Below, one piece after another: positions 7,669 to 16,496 of a DNA stretch of 64,000 nt. The notes beneath the pieces are model-generated. The model did not search any database, had not been told where the DNA came from, and was given only the letters and a program-made list of their open reading frames with translations. This stretch comes from Gemmata massiliana (GTDB lineage Bacteria; Planctomycetota; Planctomycetia; Gemmatales; Gemmataceae). Each line of letters begins with the position of its first letter. The first letter of the stretch is position 1. Both the position numbers and the translations under genes were made by a program. Location of the stretch: assembly GCF_901538265.1 (NCBI RefSeq), contig NZ_LR593886.1, positions 8,701,738 to 8,765,737 of the forward strand. The letters run 5' to 3'.

Positions 7669-8885
7669 TAAAACAGGTCCGCCGGGTCTACCGTGTGGAC
7701 CTTCCGCACGGCCAGTAGCCCGGACGCGAGGCACATGGAGCACGTCAGCGCGAGTACGCCCACAGCGGTTTCGAGCGTCATTGCGGTCGGGATGCCGCCG
7801 TAGTTACTCGCCACGAAGTACAGCCCCAGCGCCGCGACGAACCCCGGAACGTAACCGAAGACCGCGAGCAGCACGGCCTGCCACAGCACCACGCCCGTGA
7901 GGTACGGCGGGCGGTATCCCAGCGCCTTCACCGTCGCGTACTCCGGCAGCATATTGCGGATGTCCGCGGCCATCATCTGGTACACGAAAATGACGCCGAC
8001 CACAATCGCCAGGACCACCGCCACCAACAGGAACTGCCCAATGGAGGTGAGCCGCAACCAGTAGTTGCGCTCGGCCGCGTTGATCTCGGGGCGCGTGTAG
8101 ATCTTCACGTCGGGCGGCAGTATGGCGCGCAACTGTTTCTGCACCGCGACCGGATCGGTCCCCGGTTTCAACTGCACCAGCCCGAAGTGAACTACGTCGC
8201 GCGGGCGCGCGGCAAATTGAGCGTAAGTTTCCTCACTGGTCAGCAGCATCCCGTTCCAACTGAACCCGGTACCGAGGTCGAATCCGCCAACGACGCTGGC
8301 GCGCTGACCGTTCACGCGAACCGCCTCTCCCTCGCGTCCATCGGGCGGCAAATTCTGAAGACGGGCCACGTCGCCGAAATCCGGTTTGGATCGGCGATCG
8401 AGCAAGAACGTATCGAGCCGTTTCAACTTTACCCCGGCCCGGGCCGCCTCTTCTTCCGACGCGAACACTCCGCTACTCCCCGTAACGAACGCTTTCGCGA
8501 GCTGGTCCGGCGGAGCAGCGACGATGTTGATGCTCAACTGTCCGCCCGGCTCGGACCCGCCGAACAGAGATTCTTGCCGCGGCGCCCGCCACCCGGCGGC
8601 ACCGAACGACACCGGCAGCACGTCCGCGACATCCTCAACGCGGGCTTGGGCGAGCCGCGTGCGCGGGAACTCGGGGGCACGGCTCAAATCGAGGTACTCG
8701 GACGACGTGATGAGCAAATCGAATTGCAGTTTGTCGTAGAGCATGGTCGCGGTGCGCCCGACACCGCCGAGCATGCCCAGTTCCATGAACACGAGCACGA
8801 CCGCGAACGCGACCCCGGCCGCGGCGATGAGCGTCCGCGTGCGCTTGTGAACCAGGTTCGCCCACGCGAGCCGAATGGGGGTCAT
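7668..8885 (-). CDS. DevC/FtsX-type ABC transporter permease (second subunit)
   Basis: A 405-residue paralogue of the following gene, read from ATG 8885 (upstream residues MRPLVERAGHTEGI were rejected as non-coding). It has an N-terminal helix (about 18-40, TLIAAAGVAFAVVLVFMELG), an extracytoplasmic domain, and three C-terminal helices with the MLPEYATVKALGY coupling motif. It is the first gene of the minus-strand cluster permease-permease-ATPase. Cyanobacterial DevBCA-type exporters also need a periplasmic adaptor; the likely candidate is the HlyD-like protein encoded at 18574. Confidence 0.88.
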   Translation of the reverse strand: MTPIRLAWANLVHKRTRTLIAAAGVAFAVVLVFMELGMLGGVGRTATMLYDKLQFDLLITSSEYLDLSRAPEFPRTRLAQARVEDVADVLPVSFGAAGWRAPRQESLFGGSEPGGQLSINIVAAPPDQLAKAFVTGSSGVFASEEEAARAGVKLKRLDTFLLDRRSKPDFGDVARLQNLPPDGREGEAVRVNGQRASVVGGFDLGTGFSWNGMLLTSEETYAQFAARPRDVVHFGLVQLKPGTDPVAVQKQLRAILPPDVKIYTRPEINAAERNYWLRLTSIGQFLLVAVVLAIVVGVIFVYQMMAADIRNMLPEYATVKALGYRPPYLTGVVLWQAVLLAVFGYVPGFVAALGLYFVASNYGGIPTAMTLETAVGVLALTCSMCLASGLLAVRKVHTVDPADLF

Positions 8886-9223
8886 GATGCCTTCAGTGTG
8901 ACCCGCTCGCTCCACGAGCGGGCGCATTGATACCGGACCTCGTACCGAATCGCGCGAGTGGCCAGTCTTCTGTAGTTGACCACGGTCAACGGATTTTCAA
9001 TCCCGGGAGATCGAATTCTCGCAACGCCTTGCACAGAAAAGAGTTCGCATCTCGTGTCACCTTGCGACCAAGGGGCTCGCGAGGTCTCACGGAACGCACC
9101 TCCGGAAGCTAATTTACACGACACTACAGAAGGTGGCGCCGATTCGGGCCGACAACGTAACACGTGACGATTGAAGCCTATTGGCAGAGACCGACTACAG
9201 AAAGCCATCAAGCCGGGGTCGTA
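8886..9223. other. Non-coding gap upstream of the exporter genes
   Basis: About 340 bp with no supported gene. It must hold the promoter of the minus-strand permease/ATPase cluster and the transcript end of the polysaccharide operon that stops at 9224. No clear hairpin terminator was found. Confidence 0.5.
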
Positions 9224-10486
9224 TCACTTCCCATCGATCCACCGTGCGAACAGCTCTGCCTTCGCACTCCATCCTTCGTTCTTGAGACGCACGCGAGCAA
9301 CCAGTTGGCTCTCTGGCGTTCCGGTTGCCAGACGAACTAACACCGCTCGGGTGAACGCTTCCGGTGAGCCCACCACGTCAACGCAATCGGTCCATTCCGC
9401 GGTCGCGGGGAGGCGCCGAACCACGACTGGCTTGCCCGTCGCGATGTATTCCTTGAGCTTCAGCGGCTGCATGGCCCGCGTAACGGGGAGATCGGCGTAG
9501 GGTGCGATGAGTACGGACGCGCGAGCCGCCAGTGCCGGCAGATCCGCGAACGGGATCGGCGGAAGACTCCGCACGCGGGGTAACCGCAGCAGTTCCGGAT
9601 CGGGCGCGTCGTGCGGCCCCGCGAAGAGGATCGTCCCGGCGGTCATCGCTTCGCCGAGGTACTTGACGAAGGCGAGGTCCGTGCGGCGATCGATCACGCC
9701 CCAATACGCAACGAGCGGCTCGGGCATCGTGGCTAGTTCGCGCAGAGACGCAGGAACGCCACTTGGTTGAGGCGCGCGCCAGAAGTCGAGATCGACCCCG
9801 TGGGTGAGTAGACACGCGGACCTCCCCCATTGGGCGAGGTGCGCCTGGAGCGTTTCGCTTACCGCAATCGTGACGTCCATTTTCGGGACGAGTTCGGCTT
9901 CCATGTCGCGCATGGTGCGCCCGTCCAAGCCGGGCCACACGGAGAAATCGTCCACGCAGTAATAGACCCAGCGCGCGACCCGAAAGCGCCCGACGAGATC
10001 GGCGACGAGCGGTATCGTGGTGACGACCACCGGCGGTTCGGGCAAAGTGTCTGCGACCGACTTCAAGGCGCGCGTCAGGAGCCGCCGGTTCAGCCCGCGT
10101 GCGAACCGCGACCGAAACGACGGCCACATCTTGGGATTGAGAATGAGGGGAGAGGGGGGAGAACCTCCCCCCCCCGCCCCCCTCCCTGAAGGGAAGGGGG
10201 AGCTGGCGCGCGATTCCGCTGGGCTTGAGACTGCGTCGGTTGACAGTTCTTTCTCCCCCTTCCCTTCAGGGAGGGGGGCCGGGGGGGTAGGTTGCTTTAC
10301 CCACTGGCGCAGTTTGCCCATTCCGCGCGTGACGGTGCTCCAGTTCAACCCCGGCGGGCGCGTGCCGATCGTGTTCACCCAGACGACGCGGCGGTGCGGA
10401 AGCAGTTTCGAGATGAGGTGCTGACAGCTCGACGGGTGCCGGCCCCAGTCGTCGGAAAACACGATCAGCGGGGCGGGGTCAGGCAT
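9224..10486 (-). CDS. Glycosyltransferase (GT1/GT4-like) with a repeat-encoded insertion
   Basis: A 420-residue cytoplasmic glycosyltransferase. The N-terminal Rossmann half starts IVFSDDWGRHPSSCQHL, and the C-terminal nucleotide-sugar half has HGVDLDFWR and the GT-B style ending APYADLPVTRAMQPLKL, KEYIATGKPVVVR. Residues about 64-109 are a low-complexity insert (PLPEGKGEKEL... PFPSGRGAGGG) encoded by an inverted pair of C-rich repeats; the protein reads normally on both sides. The start overlaps the acyltransferase gene by 8 bases. It is the last gene of the four-gene polysaccharide operon. Donor and acceptor are unknown. Confidence 0.8.
   Translation of the reverse strand: MPDPAPLIVFSDDWGRHPSSCQHLISKLLPHRRVVWVNTIGTRPPGLNWSTVTRGMGKLRQWVKQPTPPAPLPEGKGEKELSTDAVSSPAESRASSPFPSGRGAGGGGSPPSPLILNPKMWPSFRSRFARGLNRRLLTRALKSVADTLPEPPVVVTTIPLVADLVGRFRVARWVYYCVDDFSVWPGLDGRTMRDMEAELVPKMDVTIAVSETLQAHLAQWGRSACLLTHGVDLDFWRAPQPSGVPASLRELATMPEPLVAYWGVIDRRTDLAFVKYLGEAMTAGTILFAGPHDAPDPELLRLPRVRSLPPIPFADLPALAARASVLIAPYADLPVTRAMQPLKLKEYIATGKPVVVRRLPATAEWTDCVDVVGSPEAFTRAVLVRLATGTPESQLVARVRLKNEGWSAKAELFARWIDGK
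10159..10294. repeat. Inverted pair of C-rich palindromic repeats inside the glycosyltransferase gene
   Basis: Unit one (about 10159-10204) runs from GAACCTCC through a C-run to CCCTGAAGGG and AAGGGGGAGC. Unit two (about 10250-10294) is its inverse: TCCCCCTTCCCTTCAGGGAG followed by a G-run and GTAGGTTG. Each unit is itself a hairpin around CCCTGAAGGG, and the pair is separated by about 45 bp. The insertion is a whole number of codons and free of stops. Confidence 0.85.
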
Positions 10487-11141
10487 CGCTCGCGCTCGTT
10501 TCGACCGACTCGAACCGGTTGCGGATCACCTTCGCCGGGACGCCGGCAGCGATCACGTTGTCCGGCAGCGGTTTCGTCACCACGGACCCGGCCGCGACGA
10601 TCGTTCCCCGACCCACACCGGCCAGGATGATGGCCCCCGTACCGATCCACGCGCCCGCGCCAATGGTCACCATCTTGCGCTCGCCGCCCTGTTCGCGGAT
10701 CGGCTTCGAGGGGTCGTCGAAGTAGTGCGTCTTCCCGCCGGACGGGATCTGCACGTTGGACGCGAGCAGCACGTCGCGTTCGAGGTGAACGAGCCCGAGG
10801 CTGCAGCGCGGGCCGATGTAGACGTTCTCGTCGAGGATCGCGCCGGGCTGCGAGAAGAACGTGCCGAACTCGACGGTCGCAGAAGGGTGGCACCGCGCGA
10901 GTATCTGCTGAAGAAACGCGCGCCGGAGGTACTGCCCCGTGAGCCCGGGCCAGAGCGAGAGCAACTGGGAGCGCGATTCCAGCGCGCGCCCGCGCCCAAC
11001 GAGTGCCGCACTCAGCCAAAACGATGCGAGCACCGGCGCCACACCGACGAGCGCCACACACCGGGCCGCGCGCTTGATCGCGCTCTTGAGGGTAGATGCA
11101 TCTTCTGTGGGCGGCACGTGAATAACGAGTTGGGAACTCAT
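10479..11141 (-). CDS. Left-handed beta-helix (hexapeptide) acyltransferase
   Basis: A 220-residue protein of the WbbJ/maltose-acetyltransferase type. Hexapeptide turns run from about residue 80 to 205 (GAILDENVYIGPRCSLG, IGAGAWIGTGAIILAGVGRG), ending in the family signature IVAAGSVVTKPLPDNVIAAGVPAKVIRN. It likely O-acetylates a sugar or a lipid-linked intermediate. ATG 11141 forms an ATGA overlap with the stop of the upstream glycosyltransferase, implying translational coupling. The N-terminus (about 17-50) is hydrophobic (CVALVGVAPVLASFWLSAALVG) and could associate with the membrane. Confidence 0.85.
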   Translation of the reverse strand: MSSQLVIHVPPTEDASTLKSAIKRAARCVALVGVAPVLASFWLSAALVGRGRALESRSQLLSLWPGLTGQYLRRAFLQQILARCHPSATVEFGTFFSQPGAILDENVYIGPRCSLGLVHLERDVLLASNVQIPSGGKTHYFDDPSKPIREQGGERKMVTIGAGAWIGTGAIILAGVGRGTIVAAGSVVTKPLPDNVIAAGVPAKVIRNRFESVETSASDA

Positions 11142-12271
11142 GACGGGCACCTCCCGGCCAAGCGGGAGTACATGGCGTAATACTCCTCAACGGTCCGATC
11201 TAATTGATAGCGATCGGCCGCGCGTTCGCGACCCGCGGCGCCGAGGTTCGCGGCAAGTTCCGGGTCGCGGAACAGTCGGCGGATCGCGCCCGCACACCCG
11301 TTTACATCGCCCCGCGGGAACAAAAGCCCCTCATGCTCGTGCCGCACGATCTCTGGGTTGCCGCCCACTTCGGTCACGATCGCGGGTAACCCGCTCGCCA
11401 TCGCTTCGAGCAGCGTGAGCGACGCGGCTTCGCTGAGCGACGTGAGCGCGAACACGTCCGCGGCGCGCATCAGCTCGGGAATGTCGGTGCGAATCCCCAG
11501 GAATTTCACGCGATCGGGAACTCGCAGGTCCACAGCGAGGTTCTCCAACTCGGCGCGAAGCGGCCCGTCGCCGACCATCAGCAGGTCCACGCCCGGTAAA
11601 TCGGGTACGGCCGCCGCGAACCCGCGCACGAGTGTGGCCTGGTCCTTCACCGGGTGGTGCCGGGCCACGTGAATCAGGTAGCGCCGGTCGGGTTCCAGTC
11701 CCACGTCTTCTTTCGCGAGAGCCTTGTCCGCGGGCGGGCCGTAGCGCTCGATTTCGATTCCGTTCTCGATGACCTCGATGCGCGCGCCGGCGAACCCGTC
11801 CGTGCGCGACAGCCCCTGAGCACTAAAACGGCAACACGCGGTCACGGAGTCCGCGAGCCGATCGAGAACGAGGCGGTTCACCGCCCGGCGCAGCGGCGAC
11901 ACGCGGTCCGGGTAGTGGCGCCCGTGTTCGGTGAGGACCACTTTGGGCCGGAAACCGCGCAGCGGTTTCGCGAGGGCCGAGTAGAAGAACGGCGTGTACT
12001 GGTGCGCGTGAACGACCTCAATGTCGCGCTCGCGAATCGCCCGCGCGACGCGCTGACTCACCTTCCAGTCGCGCCCGGGCTTGCGGTGAAAACAGACCAG
12101 ATCGACGCCTTCGGCCACCAGTTCCTCGCCGATGCGCCCCACCGCGTCGAGGCAAAAAATGGTCGGCCGGATGCGATCCCCGAGCCGGCGAATCGTCTCG
12201 CGCACGAGAATTTCGGCCCCGGCCACCTGCATTAAGTGGACGACGAACGCGACGCGGATCGGTCCCTTCAC
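11138..12271 (-). CDS. Glycosyltransferase family 4 protein
   Basis: A 377-residue retaining GT-B glycosyltransferase. GTG 12271 was chosen because it forms a GTGA overlap with the stop of the wzy-like gene and because VKGPIRVAFVVHLMQVAGAE is a normal GT4 N-terminus; the longer frame upstream is out-of-frame noise. Conserved features are HQYTPF, HVARHHPVKD, the donor loop FLGIRTDIPELM, and the E-x7-E motif in SEAASLTLLEAMASGLP. It would add a sugar to a lipid- or polymer-linked acceptor on the cytoplasmic face. It is the second gene of the operon. Confidence 0.88.
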   Translation of the reverse strand: MKGPIRVAFVVHLMQVAGAEILVRETIRRLGDRIRPTIFCLDAVGRIGEELVAEGVDLVCFHRKPGRDWKVSQRVARAIRERDIEVVHAHQYTPFFYSALAKPLRGFRPKVVLTEHGRHYPDRVSPLRRAVNRLVLDRLADSVTACCRFSAQGLSRTDGFAGARIEVIENGIEIERYGPPADKALAKEDVGLEPDRRYLIHVARHHPVKDQATLVRGFAAAVPDLPGVDLLMVGDGPLRAELENLAVDLRVPDRVKFLGIRTDIPELMRAADVFALTSLSEAASLTLLEAMASGLPAIVTEVGGNPEIVRHEHEGLLFPRGDVNGCAGAIRRLFRDPELAANLGAAGRERAADRYQLDRTVEEYYAMYSRLAGRCPS

Positions 12272-13635
12272 GACGGCACCGCCGCGGGCCGCGGGTACGA
12301 GGACGGTCGCGTGAGCGGTACACCGGACAGTTTGGGACTGAGTTTTACCTCCATCGCGCGCGTGATCGCGTGCAACTGCACCGCGAGCAGGACGCAAATG
12401 TACGGCATCTCGAAGTGCTCGAGCGAAAGGAAGATCGCGCCGAAGCAGAAGAGGATCAGCGCGCACTCCACTCCCGCGGCGAGCGATCGCACCTTCAGGG
12501 ATTCTGGGTCCGTGAACCGCCGCAGGAACTGCCGGGCCTGCCACACCCCAATGAACGCCGACAGGAGCAGCGCGCCGTACAGCGCGAGCGCGACCCAGCC
12601 GCTATCGGCCGCGGTCTGGAGGTACTGACTGTGGATCGTGCGCCCCTCGATGTCGGCCCCGTACTGGAAGGTGAACAGGTTCGAGTTGCGGATGCCCATG
12701 CCGAAAATCGGGCGCTCGTTGGCCATCTGTACCGCGATGCCCCACGTTACCCACCGGGCCTGGGCGCTCGCGTCGGTGTCGTGCTGCCCGATCGAGAAGA
12801 ACCGCTCCTGGATCTCCTTCCCGGCCATCGCGACGACGAGCGCGGCACCGACCAGGTACACCGCGGCGACGAACCGCTTGTTCCGGGCGCGGAGGAACAT
12901 CGGGACCGATGTCACGAGCAGCGAGAGCATCGCGCCGCGCGAGAACGAGAGCAGCACCGCGTGCAGGAGCACCGGGATCACCAGGAGGAACGCCCACCGC
13001 CACCGACCGGTGTGCGCCTCCCACGCGAAGAAACACAGCGGCACGGCCATCGCGAAAATGAGCGCGGCCCCGTTGTTGTCCAGCCCGCCGTACCCGCGCG
13101 TGGCCAGCATCAACCAACCCCACGCGAAGTAGAAGAAATTGACCTCGTAGGCGATGTACACCGCGCAGCCGATCATCACGTAGTAGATGACCCACAAATC
13201 GCGGACCGTGCGGAGCACGAGCGTGGCGCAAAAGAACATCACGAAGATCTTGGCGTACTCCAAAAAGTACGGCCACGCAACGTCCGGCCGGACCGCGGTG
13301 AAGTAGGTAACACTGATCCACGCGGTGAACGCAAGGAACAGGTAGTGACTGCGACTGAACCGGGGGCTGCCGTACCACGGGGGCTGTGAAACCGCGAGCG
13401 GGGTCCACACCTTCAGGCGCCACGCGACCGTTGACACAAGCGTGACGAGCGCGACCGGCAGCGACCAACTGATTTCGGACATGCGCAGCCCGAACACCTC
13501 GACCCAGTCCCAGATCGCTTGCGGGCGCAGCACAGCGAACGTGTAGTACACGGCGATGCCGTACACGGGCGAGAGCACGACCGAGCCGGCCGTCCCCGTC
13601 AACATCATCAGCGCCATGAGCGCGAACTGCTTCAT
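12268..13635 (-). CDS. Wzy/O-antigen-ligase-like membrane protein (exosortase-type O-glycosylation ligase)
   Basis: A 455-residue polytopic protein with about 10-12 membrane helices, read from ATG 13635. The N-terminus (YYTFAVLRPQAIWDWVEVF, LRMSEISWSLPVA) resembles the 'putative O-glycosylation ligase, exosortase-associated' subgroup. The large loop contains GIRNSNLF and RTIHSQYLQTAADSGW, matching the Wzy_C ligase region with its functional His. It should polymerise or ligate a polyprenyl-linked glycan on the outer face of the inner membrane. It is first in the operon and divergent from a large lyase-like gene; the 190-bp gap between them should hold both promoters. Confidence 0.8.
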   Translation of the reverse strand: MKQFALMALMMLTGTAGSVVLSPVYGIAVYYTFAVLRPQAIWDWVEVFGLRMSEISWSLPVALVTLVSTVAWRLKVWTPLAVSQPPWYGSPRFSRSHYLFLAFTAWISVTYFTAVRPDVAWPYFLEYAKIFVMFFCATLVLRTVRDLWVIYYVMIGCAVYIAYEVNFFYFAWGWLMLATRGYGGLDNNGAALIFAMAVPLCFFAWEAHTGRWRWAFLLVIPVLLHAVLLSFSRGAMLSLLVTSVPMFLRARNKRFVAAVYLVGAALVVAMAGKEIQERFFSIGQHDTDASAQARWVTWGIAVQMANERPIFGMGIRNSNLFTFQYGADIEGRTIHSQYLQTAADSGWVALALYGALLLSAFIGVWQARQFLRRFTDPESLKVRSLAAGVECALILFCFGAIFLSLEHFEMPYICVLLAVQLHAITRAMEVKLSPKLSGVPLTRPSSYPRPAAVPS

Positions 13636-13826
13636 CGATCCGTCCCGGTCGCGGCGGGCGCATCGGGCTCCTCCCGACGCACGGGCGCCTGCTCGTGCCG
13701 CGACCCCAAGCCCAGCGAGTATCATATCGGCGCACGCGCGCCCCACCCGGGTGCGGCCGGGTGTTCTACCATCTTTCATAGCACACGGGGAAGCCCTCCC
13801 CGCGCCTCGCACCAGGAAGCACGAGC

Positions 13827-16481
13827 TTGGAACACGTCGCCGAACTCAACGTTATCGCGCCGGCCATCGGGCGCGGACCGGTCACCACGGGCGTCCCGTT
13901 CCCGCGGGGGGCGCTAGTCGATCTGCAAAAGCTCGTGCTCCGCGACGCTTCCGGAAAGGCCGTGCGCCTCCAATCGCGTGCGACCGACCTCTGGCCGGAT
14001 GGCTCTGTGCGGTGGGCGCTGATCGACTGGATCGCGGAAGCGAACGCCGGGCCGTACCGCCTGGGCATCGGCGAACCGGTCGCGGTCGAGGGGCCAACGG
14101 TGACGGTGGAAGAACAAGACCAGTTGATCGAAGTAAACACGGGGGTGTTAGATCTGAATATCGGAATACCCGGCTTGTTTCCCTTTTCCGATGTGAGGGC
14201 GCACGGTGTCAGTGCGGCATCCCCAATGACCACGATTTTTGGGTCCGAGCACGCTTACTGTGACAATCCGGAAACGGTAGTGATCGAAGAAGCCGGCCCT
14301 TTGCGCGCGTGCGTCTATCTAACGGGGTCGTTAACACGAACCGGAATCCGCGGTGATCGGGATGTGAAAAAACAGCTCGGGCAGCGCGTAGTCGAGCCAC
14401 TCGGAAGATTTGAGGCTCGGCTGCATTTCTTCGCGGGGTCCGCGGCTGTGCGGATCGAGTTCACCATTCGCAACCCGCGCCGCGCCACGCACCCAGGCGG
14501 ATTATGGGATTTGGGTGATGCCGGCTCCGTTCCGTTGGAAGGGATTCTGTTCGATTGCAGATTTCCGGGCGACGAGTTCGATCTTCGATGTTCGCCTGAA
14601 ATTGGGGCTCCCGTAGAGAAATTTACTGCACCATTTAAGTTGCATCAAGATTCGAGCGGTGGTGAGAACTGGCGCAGCACGAATCATCTCAATCGCAAGC
14701 ACGAGGTGACGACCACATTTCGCGGGTACCAGTTGACATCCGGTGAATCGGAACGAACCGGGCTTCGCGCGACTCCGATTGTCACGCTGACGAATCGCGA
14801 GCGCGCGGTCGGGATTACCATGCCACACTTCTGGCAAAATTTCCCGACCCGGGTCACGGCTACGCGCGACTCACTCACACTACGTTTGCTTCCACGGCAA
14901 TCCGCCGATTCTCATGAACTGCAAGGTGGAGAGCAGAAAACGTGGACGTTCGCGGTCGCGTTCGGGCCGGACGCGACTCCGGAAGCGCTGGAGTGGTTCC
15001 GGCAGCCGGCGCGGGCGTTCGCGTCGCCGAAATGGTACTGCGCGAGCGGGGCGATTCCCTACCTTTCGCCGAAGGCCGACGACCCGAACGCGGACTACCT
15101 GAAGCTCGTGGACGCGGCCATCGAAGGGGCCGACACATTCGACGCCAAGCGCGAGAAGATCGACGAGTACGGCTGGCGGCACTTCGGCGACATTTATGGC
15201 GACCACGAATCGGTCTACCACACGGGACCGCAGCCGATGGTATCGCATTACAATAATCAGTACGACCCAGTCGCGGGGTTCGCGTACCAACTGATGCGCA
15301 GCGGCGACCCGCGCTGGCTGCGGCACATGGAAGAACTCGCGGCTCACGTGATCGACATCGACATCTACCACACCACGCAAGACAAGTCCGCGTACAACGG
15401 CGGGCTGTTCTGGCACACCTATCACTACGTCGACGCCGATACGGGAACGCACCGGTCGTACCCGCGCTCACTGCTCCAATTAAAGGGGATGCCGGGGCTC
15501 GATCCGAACGACCCGAAGGCCCAGCGCTCCAAGAGCGTGTACGCGCTCGGCGGCGGACCCGCGAACGAGCACAACTACACCACTGGGCTGATGCTCCACC
15601 ACTTCCTGACAGGAAGTGCCGCTTCGCGCGAAGCCGCGCTCGGTCTGGCGCGGTGGGTGATCGACATGGACGACGGGAGCAAGACCGTGTTCCGCTGGCT
15701 CGCGAGCGGTAACACCGGGTACGCGAGCCAGAGCCGTGACGCGGGCTATCATGGCCCCGGGCGCGGGTCGGGGAACTCGCTGTCGGCGCTGGTCGATGGT
15801 CACCGACTCAGTGGCGACGCGGCGTTTCTCAACAAAGCGGAGCAACTCGTTCGCCGCTGCATTCACCCGAACGACGACGTTCCGAAGCGCAACCTGCTCG
15901 ATGTGGAGAACCGCTGGTTCTACACGATGTTTCTCCAGGCGCTCGGGAAGTACCTCGATCACAAAGCCGAACGCGACGAACTCGACGGGATGTACGCTTA
16001 CGCGCGCGCGAGCCTGCTGCACTACGCGCGCTGGATGGCGGACCACGAAGTGCCGACGCTCTCGCGCCCGGAGATCCTCGAATACCCCAACGAAACCTGG
16101 ACCGCACAGGACATGCGCAAGAGCGAGGTCTTCAAGTTTGCCGCGAAGCACGCGGCCGGTGCCGAGAAGACACGCTTCCTCGAACGCGCGGAGTTTTTCT
16201 TCCGCGACTCTGTGTCGCGCCTCACGGCGTTCGAGACGCGCACACTCGCGCGGCCCGTCGTGCTGATGCTGTCGTTTGGCTACATGCACGCACACTTCCA
16301 GCGCCACCCGGAAGAGGCCGCGCCGCCACCGAAGATCGAAGTACACGACTTCGGGCGCCCGGAAGTGTTCGTGCCACAGAAAGTGCGCGCCAAGAAGCGC
16401 GCGAAGCTGCTCGTGGTTGGTGGTGCGGCGATTGGGCTGCTCAGTGTGGTGGCCCTGGTGGGGTGGCTACTGCTGAAGTGA
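13827..16481 (+). CDS. Large RIFT-barrel / exo-rhamnogalacturonan-lyase-like protein with C-terminal membrane anchor
   Basis: An 884-residue protein starting at TTG 13827 behind AGGAAG. The N-terminal segment (GVPFPRGALVDLQKLVLRDA... SRATDLWPDGSVRWALIDW) resembles the RIFT-barrel domain of PcRGLX/YetA-like proteins. The middle (about 390-720) is rich in aromatic and His/Asp residues, as in an alpha-toroid glycan-active domain (GGLFWHTYHYVDADTG, NEHNYTTGLMLHHFLTG). A single hydrophobic helix closes the protein (about 860-883, LLVVGGAAIGLLSVVALVGWLLL). There is no N-terminal signal peptide, so by topology rules it is a tail-anchored protein. The region 14110-14950 is less GC-rich, with unusual codons (ATA, TTA, TTG, TTT). 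Neighbouring polysaccharide genes suggest a glycan substrate; this is not proven. Confidence 0.6.
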   Translation: MEHVAELNVIAPAIGRGPVTTGVPFPRGALVDLQKLVLRDASGKAVRLQSRATDLWPDGSVRWALIDWIAEANAGPYRLGIGEPVAVEGPTVTVEEQDQLIEVNTGVLDLNIGIPGLFPFSDVRAHGVSAASPMTTIFGSEHAYCDNPETVVIEEAGPLRACVYLTGSLTRTGIRGDRDVKKQLGQRVVEPLGRFEARLHFFAGSAAVRIEFTIRNPRRATHPGGLWDLGDAGSVPLEGILFDCRFPGDEFDLRCSPEIGAPVEKFTAPFKLHQDSSGGENWRSTNHLNRKHEVTTTFRGYQLTSGESERTGLRATPIVTLTNRERAVGITMPHFWQNFPTRVTATRDSLTLRLLPRQSADSHELQGGEQKTWTFAVAFGPDATPEALEWFRQPARAFASPKWYCASGAIPYLSPKADDPNADYLKLVDAAIEGADTFDAKREKIDEYGWRHFGDIYGDHESVYHTGPQPMVSHYNNQYDPVAGFAYQLMRSGDPRWLRHMEELAAHVIDIDIYHTTQDKSAYNGGLFWHTYHYVDADTGTHRSYPRSLLQLKGMPGLDPNDPKAQRSKSVYALGGGPANEHNYTTGLMLHHFLTGSAASREAALGLARWVIDMDDGSKTVFRWLASGNTGYASQSRDAGYHGPGRGSGNSLSALVDGHRLSGDAAFLNKAEQLVRRCIHPNDDVPKRNLLDVENRWFYTMFLQALGKYLDHKAERDELDGMYAYARASLLHYARWMADHEVPTLSRPEILEYPNETWTAQDMRKSEVFKFAAKHAAGAEKTRFLERAEFFFRDSVSRLTAFETRTLARPVVLMLSFGYMHAHFQRHPEEAAPPPKIEVHDFGRPEVFVPQKVRAKKRAKLLVVGGAAIGLLSVVALVGWLLLK

Positions 16482-16496
16482 GCGGGACGGGAAATC

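Noticed and set aside
12370-13389. Plus-strand frame (about 339 codons) opposite the wzy-like gene
   Set aside because: Composition and charge pattern are those of a reversed membrane protein; no start signal.
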